The position numbers were made by a program, and so were the translations under genes. The notes beneath the pieces were generated by a model that saw only the letters and a list, made by a program, of their open reading frames with translations, was not told the origin of the DNA and did not search any database. A DNA stretch of 64,000 nucleotides from Tricholoma matsutake (Eukaryota > Basidiomycota > Agaricomycetes > Agaricales > Tricholomataceae), in NCBI GenBank assembly GCA_026075535.2, contig AP026543.1:1178001-1242000 (forward strand), written 5' to 3'. Of this stretch, positions 56,508 through 64,000 are shown piece by piece (within the stretch, counting starts at the first letter, position 1; each line of letters begins with the position of its first letter).

Positions 56508-57632
56508 ATGCCGGCGCCAGCGGTTTACATTCTTGCCATCGTCGGAACCATCGCAGCAGGTATTGCATTCAAGGAGGTAAGAACACATCCACCCACCATC
56601 ATCTTCCTGATCTTACCCTGCGTTCAGTTTGTGTACGAACCCCATATCGCTCCGAAGATCGAGCAATGGGCAGAGGAGTTCGTGGCAAAGCGCCAAGCTC
56701 GTCGAAGGCACAGAGCTGGTGCTATACCTGTTGCTGTTTCAGGGTATGACCTCACAGATGAGAATGTATCTCGAAGGAGGAGTAAGCGCTCTGATTCTGG
56801 AGATGAAGAGAACGAGGAGAGTCAGTCCATTGAACTTGAGCACCTCATTGCAAAGGAGGTTCGAGAATGGCGATCAGAGGTGGACCGTAGTCAGGTTCAC
56901 AAGCTTAGACACAGGAATAACGCCGTCTCCTCCAGCTCTCGACACGTTTTAGATCAGGTAAGTCTTTTAAAGATACCACCTTTAAGTAGAAATCTCACTG
57001 GTATTCTTTAGTCCACCCATGAGATCCCCTTCATCCCCATGAGCCCGATGCACATCATTTACGATCCAACCGAACCATCTACACCCACCTCCACCCTTCC
57101 CAGCAGAGGATCATCTATATCGGCTCGGGTTTCTTCCCTCCGCGAAGCGCCCTCTGAATTAACCCTCCGTTCTCCCCTCCCCGTCCATCCCGAGCTGCAA
57201 GCCCCGGCACTACATTCTTCCATCAGTATCGCGTCTACCAATTCCACACCCCCTAGTCCTACACCCGTAATACACTCCCCACGATCCGTTCCTAGTCTTT
57301 CTCAGTCTTATCCACAGGAGCTAGACTACGAACATGGTCTAGAGCTGTTATCTGCACCCTCGTCTCGTCCCGACACGCCCTTCTCGTCCTTCTCCCAGGC
57401 TTTTTCGTCCAATGGGACACCCCAACTCAACTCTTTATACTATTCCCTCTCTCCCCCGCTTGCACCATCTCGTTCACTTTCGGATTTAGATTACTTGTCA
57501 GATCTGGAAGAGCCCCAGCAGCATGATGGGATGTCGCCTCGCACTTCTGTCTTTTCCATTGACGATGGAGTACGAAGCGAGCTGTCCGACTCGAGCTGGG
57601 CTGGCGCGAGCGATCATCGTAGCCAGCACTAA
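56508..57632 (+). CDS. Membrane-anchored Ser/Pro-rich protein of unknown function (three exons)
   Basis: Exons 56,508-56,576; 56,628-56,957; 57,012-57,632. Introns of 51 and 54 nt are GT-AG and both in phase 0, giving 339 residues. Residues 4-20 form a hydrophobic helix (VYILAIVGTIAAGIAF), followed by FVYEPHIAPKIEQWAEEFVA and a basic patch (KRQARRRHR). Then an acidic segment and a long Ser/Pro/Thr-rich region follow, with many SP sites, such as IPFIPMSPMHIIYDPTEPST. The end is acidic and serine-rich (LSDSSWAGASDH). This suggests a tail exposed to the cytosol and multiply phosphorylated. No catalytic domain and no family is recognised. Confidence 0.8.
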
Positions 57633-58516
57633 CTTAAACCCCATGCCACACAATTACTCGGAATCTTTAATATCTAGGATACATTTCTAAACGGGCGCAC
57701 AAGTCTCGATCCTGTCATCTCACTATCGCAATCTGTGTATTCCAAATCTCCGCAGTTTCCATAACACACACACACAACGCATATTGCTAGCGCTAACTTG
57801 CATTTTGTCTTTGAACTACTTGTGTTTTTTTTTTATATAAGTCTATGTATAACTGGTCCTTCTGTTCTATCCTTGTTTCCATCTCGTCGTCTCTCATCTT
57901 TCGGTATCTTCTTTGGGGTCATTTACCCTCAGTTGAGAAATACAGGTGTCTGTAATCTCACCGCATCAGGCTGTCTACAAGCTTTCTACCTTCAAGCGAA
58001 GTGTTGGAGAATAGGAGGTCTTATAAGAATTTGCAACTGCTTCCGTTTCTCAAGGTCAGTCAGATTTTCTTACAGTCATTTTACATATCTCTACATTCAC
58101 TTACACCACTGTTGCTGCAAGAGAAAATGGAAAAATAGAAAAAGCCATTGGTGAAAAGCAGAGTAACAAAAAGGTATTATTTTCCGTAATTAGATCTGGT
58201 GAATCCTGCAAGAAAACATGTTTTCTTTGGTATTTTTTCTTGGTAACACAATTATTTATTTTGCAACAGAGAGAATAAATAATACCTTTTTGTTGCTTTC
58301 TACTGATGGTCCCTTTGATTTTTCCCCAGGAAAGAAGGGTCCATTTCTCTACAGATTCTCTAGGGGTGATACATCACTCTGCGTCTTGTGTGAAGTTGGG
58401 TACACCAATCTGCACCATGGGAGTGTGGTATGTTGATGTCGAAGAAATCTCATTAAGAACAGATAGACCCCATATATATAAATATAAATCCAGCAACCCA
58501 AACTTCCAACTCCAAA
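57633..58516. other. Intergenic, including an inverted repeat
   Basis: The 3' flank of the preceding gene carries a CACACACACAC run at 57,765. At 58,165-58,180 ACAAAAAGGTATTATT is mirrored by AATAATACCTTTTTGT at 58,281-58,296, a stem with a loop of about 100 bp. It could be a MITE-like relic. No gene seen. Confidence 0.45.
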
Positions 58517-59749
58517 TCAAAGTTTACTCCAAACACTCCTACGCCACCGCCTCCCCTTACCCTTCCGCAAACTCCCATCATCACTCCCCCCATCACCTTC
58601 AACACCCGCAATCCTCCTCAAAAGCGCCCAATCAACTCTCACACCCTCCTTCTCACACGACTCCCTAAACGCAAGCTTACTGAGCATCGTCCACGCCAGC
58701 CTTTGTTCAGGCGTAGGAGCGCCTGGACGGTTTAGTTCAAATTCAGGTTCGCGGCCGTATCCCAATATCGCGACACGTATGAGTATCGAGCTATCAGAAA
58801 CAGAGGTAAGGTAAGGTGAAACGGAAAGTAGGGTTGGCGACGTACGCTGTGAGCCCGAACACGGGTTTGATTCCGCCTGTTTCTCTACCTGTCAGGAAAC
58901 GATGAGCGCGTCCTGGCCATTTTTGGCCGTTGGGCCCTGTGGAGTCCCAGTCGCTGTAGGAGTAGTAAGGGACTTCTTCGTGTTCGGGTTCGGAAGAAAA
59001 TGGAGAGGTGGTCTTGAGGAAGGAGGCGAGGGGGTGTGAGAATAGACTGGCTACTTCTGCTGTATTGAGCATGGGCTAGGGGGGAGAAAGGTAAGGTATA
59101 TTATGGACTTGGAAAAAGCTGTTGATAGGGTTGGGAAACGTACGGTCATGGTATGGTCGAGGATTAGGACGACTACACTGAGGTTTGATTCGGTGTTAAT
59201 AGGGGATTATTATTTTTTTTTGTTCTGAGGTTCGTATGGGGGTGGGGCTTACGGAATAACGGCGATGTTGTTGCTTGCTACGAACGGTTCGAGGACACAT
59301 AGAAGTGGAACTTTTTCCGTATCCGCTGGGAGTCCAATCTACTGGAATGCGATCAGAGCTGGACTGAGGACCAGAAAGGGGTGGAATACCTCTTCGCATG
59401 CTTCTCGACGCTACACGAATGATATTAAGTGGTGTACACATTCAATGGGCAGCTTGTAAAGGGAGACTCACAGCAGTATCCTCGAATGTTTTATCTTGCG
59501 GTTCTACCTTCCCACCAGGCAATGCTGTATCTCCCGCATATGTTCTTAACGTCGCAGAACGCCTGTTGGAGACATATCTTAGTTTCTTCTTCTTGTCGAT
59601 CCCACTCACACGACTCGGACGACCCCCAGTGAGTGAGAACACACCTACCGGCTGAGCAAGACATACAAGTCCCCTTTACGACCAACGAACAATGCCACAA
59701 GCACCGCAGCACATGTAGACCTTGGTAAGGGTATACGAGCTTTCGGACC
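58517..59749 (-). CDS. Nudix hydrolase, probable coenzyme-A-type diphosphatase (5' end unresolved)
   Basis: Exons on the minus strand: 59,649-59,749; 59,472-59,562; 59,390-59,410; 59,253-59,338; 59,144-59,177; 58,846-59,075; 58,517-58,790. Introns are 51-86 nt. The first exon given reads RIPLPRSTCAAVLVALFVGR. The Nudix box is spread over three exons: LPGGKVEPQDKTFEDTA, RREACEE, then IGLPADTEKVPLL. It matches GX5EX7REUXEEXGU except for Asp at the first Glu. The part after the box (VLEPFVASNNIAVIP, VVVLILDH, EVASLFSHPLASFL) is that of the CoA-pyrophosphatase branch, peroxisomal in fungi by family. Substrate assignment is inference. The start codon and first exon, upstream of 59,749, could not be identified. 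Confidence 0.8.
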
Positions 59750-60785
59750 CTGGTAAGAAGCTAAATTCCATATGCATCTATAAAATAAAAAAAGGCAAGG
59801 TTAAGAGTTCGTAAGCTTTTGGACCTTGGTCACGGTTGGGATTGTGAAGAAAGTACGAACTGCTTTGATTCCTGAGTTAAAGGAGGTATTGGAGCGTCTT
59901 GGAGATGAAGTTCAGGACGGTGATATTGGAGAAAATTGACAGGTTTTGGCATTTTGTAGTGTAGCTCTGGCCAACCGGAGCACCGGCCCCGGGTATGCTT
60001 ACAGCCTAATAGTAACAGGTAACACCAAGCTTGTACTTAGGCTTTCGTCAGACAGATGTAAAGGTAGTAGAAAGTTGTGGCAGAGCTTTCAGGGCGTCTA
60101 TTATCAAACATCCATCGATTTCAGCAGATCATAGCTCTGTGTAGCCTGCATCTCAACCAATCCCTCACATTGCGTACAGGCTGTTTGTTTCTGTTTATTC
60201 ATAAAACGTACCAACCAAGGTTTGCAACGAGGCGTCTAGCCGTCTGTTAGATTTACACGAAGATGCCTGGAATCAAATGACTCAAAAGTACAGCCTTCTT
60301 GACTTCGATCAGGGCAGATTATCGAGAAGTTGAACGTGCCGACGCGGCGTTCAAGTGCAGAATCAATCTTGCACCTGCCAACGCCTCGTGGATCGATCAC
60401 TTGTCTGGCTAAATCCAAGGCTTGGGGGAATGAATATGTAGCAACTTGGCTTGGGGCTATACAAAAATCTTGAACGACAGCAGGCCTTGTTTCAGCTTAG
60501 GACGACCTGGAAGAGGGCAACTACCACACGCGTTATCTGAGTGGTAAGCTGCACCTGCCGGCAACGTGTTATCCTTGTGAAATGCCTTGTTAGAGTGATA
60601 ATCACCACACGCCATCATATTAAGACTAACAACCACCCTGCCTCGACGTAACCTCCTGGCAGCACCTAGATAATGGGAACGAAACCGCAGCGTCCTTCCC
60701 ATCCTACACCACCAATCGTCTCTCCTCCTTTATCCATCCCACCACTCTGCGTACCTTACCTACTCCTCGTCCTCCTTAGTCAATC
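59750..60785. other. Intergenic / divergent promoter region
   Basis: Lies between the divergently placed Nudix and WW-domain genes and may hold the missing Nudix first exon. The phrase GGTCC-AAAAGCTT at about 59,810-59,825 echoes GGTCCGAAAGCTC at about 59,735-59,748. No other gene is supported. Confidence 0.35.
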
Positions 60786-63700
60786 ATGAGCTCTCCTGCC
60801 AAGTCCAGATGGTCCCGTGTGGGCACCGCGGTCCGACGAGCGTCCACTCTCGTTGCTCCCAGGTCTTCATCCTCAGACCTTGACGACGCCGCCTCCATCA
60901 AGGGTTCCACCAAGGGTTCCATCAAGGGTATAAACACAACACCAGCCCCAGCCCCAGCCTCTCCTCCCGTCCCCGAACCAAAAGCAACCATACCCAGTCC
61001 CATCGCCGAGTCCCCCGCACGCGAGGCCGCATCATCTGAAGGAGACCCTCTTCCTGCTCCTGCCTCGTCTTCTGCTTCTGGTCCTTCGCCCCTTGCTCAA
61101 GCTCCACTCATTACATCCACCGTCGAAGCCCCTGTTCCAGAAACAGAACTTACACCGACCTCCCCACAGGGATATGTCCCTCCGCCGTTGCTGGACTCTT
61201 CCGCTGTGGGGCCCGGCGCCTTCACAGATGATCCTGATGAGCTGCCACAGCCGCAGGTTATACAGGATCCGTCCTTGGTCCAACCAGAGCCGACCAAAGA
61301 GCCTCCACAGGTTTTAGTTGTTGATCCACCGGTCGAGGACTCGGAAGCCTTGGTTGAAAGTCCAGTCGAGGAATCTTTCCCTGAACTGGCGGTTGAGGCT
61401 GCCCACCCTCCTGAAACTGTCGTTCCTGAGTCAGAGGTCGAGCCCGTTGTTGTTGAGCCGCAGGTCGAAGCTGTTGTTGCTGAGCCGCAGGTTCCTGTTG
61501 AGGTCGCCGTTATTGAGCGTGCAGTTGAAGTACCAGTCACACAAGAAGTTGCGCCTGCACAGCCAGCCACGCCTGCGGAGCCTGTCGGAGAAGCTGCTTC
61601 CTACTTCAACCTCCCAGTACAGGAGGAGGTCATCAGAGTTCCACCACAGCCCGAGGAATCCAAGATTGCCGTCGAGGAGAAAACCTTAGGAGGCGGTGTG
61701 GGATTCCCCATTCCTCATGAACAAAGTCGGGCTCTCGATCAGACGGAGGTTTTCACTCCATCTCCTCGTAGTATGTCGACCCCTCTGCCTGAACAGCTGG
61801 CCTCTGTCCCTGTTTATCCTGTGCCGGTGTACGACGTGCATGAGGTGTGGGGAGGTGCTGCACATAAGCACGGTGAGGAGCCTAGGTCCACGATGACGAC
61901 TATGAACGGATATGGAAGTCCAAGAACAATAGATTCAAGCATTCGGTTAGTATTTTGATCTTGGGTCTATTATCAATCCGCGACTGAATGATCTTTGGTG
62001 GTGGATCAGGATGTCAGAAGACCCATTTGCAGATCCTGTTGTGCCTAGGATTGCCGTGTCTCACCAACCGGAAATGCCAAGGTATCGTTCTGGTTGGCAT
62101 TGTTGTAAAGCTTGCTGATAGATCACTCTTGGTAGACCGTACGACATTGACCAACAACCGCAAGGCAGGTCGCGTGAACACACCCCTGGCGGAGTCGTCA
62201 TGCCCCTACCTGTCTTCAACGAGGTCATTCCATCGAGGTGAGTATCTAAACCTCAGGTGAAGTACTCTAGTTAATCGAACGTAAACCTGCTTAGATCCCT
62301 ACACGAATTCCCTTCAACAGACAGCGTCAATGCCAGCAGGCCCAACTTGGACACCGAGTAACCATCTATCTTCCCAATAGCATCTTGAATCAAGCCTGAT
62401 AAAATCACTCTTTTCTAGTGAAACTCGTCCCCTCCTTTCGGGAGCCGAGTCCTTCAAAAACAACTATCTCCAGCCTAGTGCAGCTGCCGGAAGTGCCGTC
62501 AACGTCAACGTCTCCCCCCAACTAGGGATGCCCTCATCCTCCGTCTGGCCCGCCCAAGCATCCGGAAGTGGTCCGCGTCTGCACGACCTCGGGTGGATCG
62601 AGTACCATCTCCCCGACGGGACGGCGTACTACGTGCACCCCACGCGACGCGTCACGACCGATGTGGATATGCGCGTGGACAGTGTTCTCGATATCGTAAC
62701 TGCATTTCTTGAACGGCAGAAAAATGTAAGTGTGTTGCAGGGGATGGAAATGTGGATCCAGGGGAGTTTAGCACAGAAGTCAAAGTCCAAGTCGAGGCAG
62801 AGTGTTTTGGTGCCGGTGAGGTGCTGGGTAGACCATAAGAAGCGGGTGGTGCAGTTTGATCGTGCGAATGAGGCGAATGGAAGTGCGAAGGGGAAGAATG
62901 TGGAGGCTGATGATCGTGAGTGATGTAAGAAAATTATTGGTTCGGCTGTTTCTGATGTGTGGATTGTGATAGATTTGGACATGGAGTATAGGTACTGGTC
63001 GTTCATGGAAGCTCACCCGGCACATACCTCCCTTCCTGTTAATGCCAAGATCGAGGCTATGGACGTGCTCACGTGGGCGTGGACTGGTGAGTCGCTCGCT
63101 GCGATTGTGAGGACGATGATGTTGATCCATATTCAGATCGTCTGCTGCCCTCACACCGCACAGTTCCTGCGCCGTTTACCCAAGATGAATGCCAGGAGCT
63201 TATGACTCTGCTCCGTTCCAATGGTAGGATTATTCGTTCGTCTGATTCTTTTAGTGCCTCACTCTCTTTTCAGAGCAAAATGATACGGCACTACAAACCG
63301 TCGTCCAGACACGCATCGTCTCCAGGATCCTCTTGAGAGTTGGTAAGGGAAATGTCTGTCATCTCCCCCACACAAACGAGTACTCATACCGATCTGGATA
63401 GCACACTGGCGACAACAACACTTCCGCCCGAACAAGCCTCTTCCCAAGGATGTCGTCAACAACCCCAATCTTCACTTCCCCAAGCACCGCAAGACTGTGA
63501 CACGTGCCCTGTTCGACCTCGTCCTCTCCTGCGTGTGCCTCGGAATTCCGTACATCTTCTTCGAACGCAACCAGCAACATCGACTGGATGAAGAAAGTGG
63601 CCTGCGCAGTTCGGCCCCCATGTTCGTGATCGGCGCCTGCACCTGCCTTATCGTGAGTATATTTCTTCATATGGGAACACTATTCCTCAGTTCGTCTTCG

Positions 63701-64000
63701 TTATGGAAGGCTGCGATTCTCTTGAGTGCATCTGTAACCTTCCTTTCTTTGCCAGGCCTGGACAGTATCGCGCGGCTTGCGGGATTTGTTGCGATCCTCT
63801 TCTCCTCGTTTTCCATGGCGTCGACCCTTGTTGCAATATTCAAATATAAGGCCGACTTGGAGAGGCCAGCTGCGCACTTAGGAGGCGAGGGGCTCATAAT
63901 GCTCTCGGTAAGTTCATCGTACAATCGACGTAACGATAAGATGTCTGATCTATATGTAAATGCAGCGCCGAAATATCGTCATGTCGCTCCCTCTCGTCTT
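60786..64000 (+). CDS. WW-domain multi-pass membrane protein (runs off the window)
   Basis: Exons: 60,786-61,945; 62,010-62,081; 62,136-62,237; 62,295-62,357; 62,419-62,915; 62,973-63,086; 63,137-63,223; 63,274-63,342; 63,402-63,652; 63,710-63,907; 63,966 onward. All introns are GT-AG, 50-65 nt, and every phase fits. The first 390 residues are Pro/Ala/Val/Glu-rich and look disordered. A WW domain is near residues 521-550 (LGWIEYHLPDGTAYYVHPTR), with the DG-x-x-YYxH core and the first Trp, though the second Trp/Pro is not evident. Then comes a conserved-looking region (MEYRYWSFMEAHPAHTSLPV) and three membrane helices near residues 757-775, 794-818 and 827-849. WW domains bind proline-rich ligands; the role of the protein is unknown. 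The 3' end lies outside the window. Confidence 0.85.

Noticed and set aside
61097..61570. Long Ser/Thr/Gly-rich ORF on the minus strand
   Set aside because: It is the antisense shadow of the V/E/P-rich first exon of the WW-domain gene.
1..64000. CRISPR arrays, operons, bacterial promoters or phage genes
   Set aside because: No such pattern was seen, and spliced genes with LTR retrotransposons make the DNA eukaryotic.

Overview
The window is nuclear DNA from a filamentous fungus, almost certainly a basidiomycete of the Agaricomycetes. The grounds are short (about 50-85 nt) GT-AG introns in every host gene, a NACHT/WD40 NLR remnant, a Plavaka-like transposase fragment, Ty1/copia and Ty3/gypsy elements of agaricomycete type, and an F-box/LRR-like gene, a single-pass membrane protein and a P450 of the kinds these fungi carry. 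No species can be named from the sequence alone.

Bases 1 to about 40,720 are a repeat-dominated, CpG-poor block. It holds a decayed NLR gene (1.3-2.3 kb) and a complete but dead copia element on the minus strand (Copia-1, 2,524-13,222, TSD CCTCT) with a complete gypsy element nested in its integrase region (Gypsy-1, 5,250-10,623, TSD GTGAG). Next come a Plavaka-like fragment, a copia remnant whose gag and RNase H lie on opposite sides of one shared LTR (Copia-B, 15.7-18.0 kb), and a decayed repeat-family ORF (18.5-19.2 kb).

From 19,357 to 40,718 two further retroelements, Gypsy-2 and Copia-A, have each been cut in two. The pieces fit together if the segment from about 20,705 to 38,637 is turned round. 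Both reading frames then continue, both LTR pairs become direct repeats, and both target-site duplications match (CTGG for Gypsy-2, GCTCC for Copia-A). This is read as an inversion of about 17.9 kb with breakpoints in a 5-bp inverted microhomology. Inside Gypsy-2 sits a 4.8-kb near-perfect palindrome (32,286-37,087) that behaves like a foldback transposon: it is flanked by a 7-8 bp direct repeat, and removing it restores the Gypsy-2 frame. Each arm carries the same solo LTR of the Copia-A family at mirror positions, and the 30-nt loop carries the matching empty site. Gypsy-2 also holds an antisense, once-spliced ORF.

From about 40.7 kb to the end the base composition changes to CpG-rich host sequence. 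After a decayed zinc-finger ORF and sparse DNA come a nine-exon cytochrome P450 (43,622-45,635, minus), a long gene-poor stretch, a six-exon F-box protein (49,634-52,097, minus) and a single-pass membrane protein (52,433-53,693, minus). They are followed by a weakly supported locus near 55 kb, a three-exon membrane-anchored Ser/Pro-rich protein (56,508-57,632, plus), a Nudix hydrolase (58,517 to about 59,749, minus, 5' end unresolved) and a multi-exon WW-domain membrane protein (60,786 to beyond 64,000, plus). The host genes show no operon-like relation. The retroelement ORFs are repeatedly broken by TGA where CGA would be expected, which fits decay of methylated CpG.
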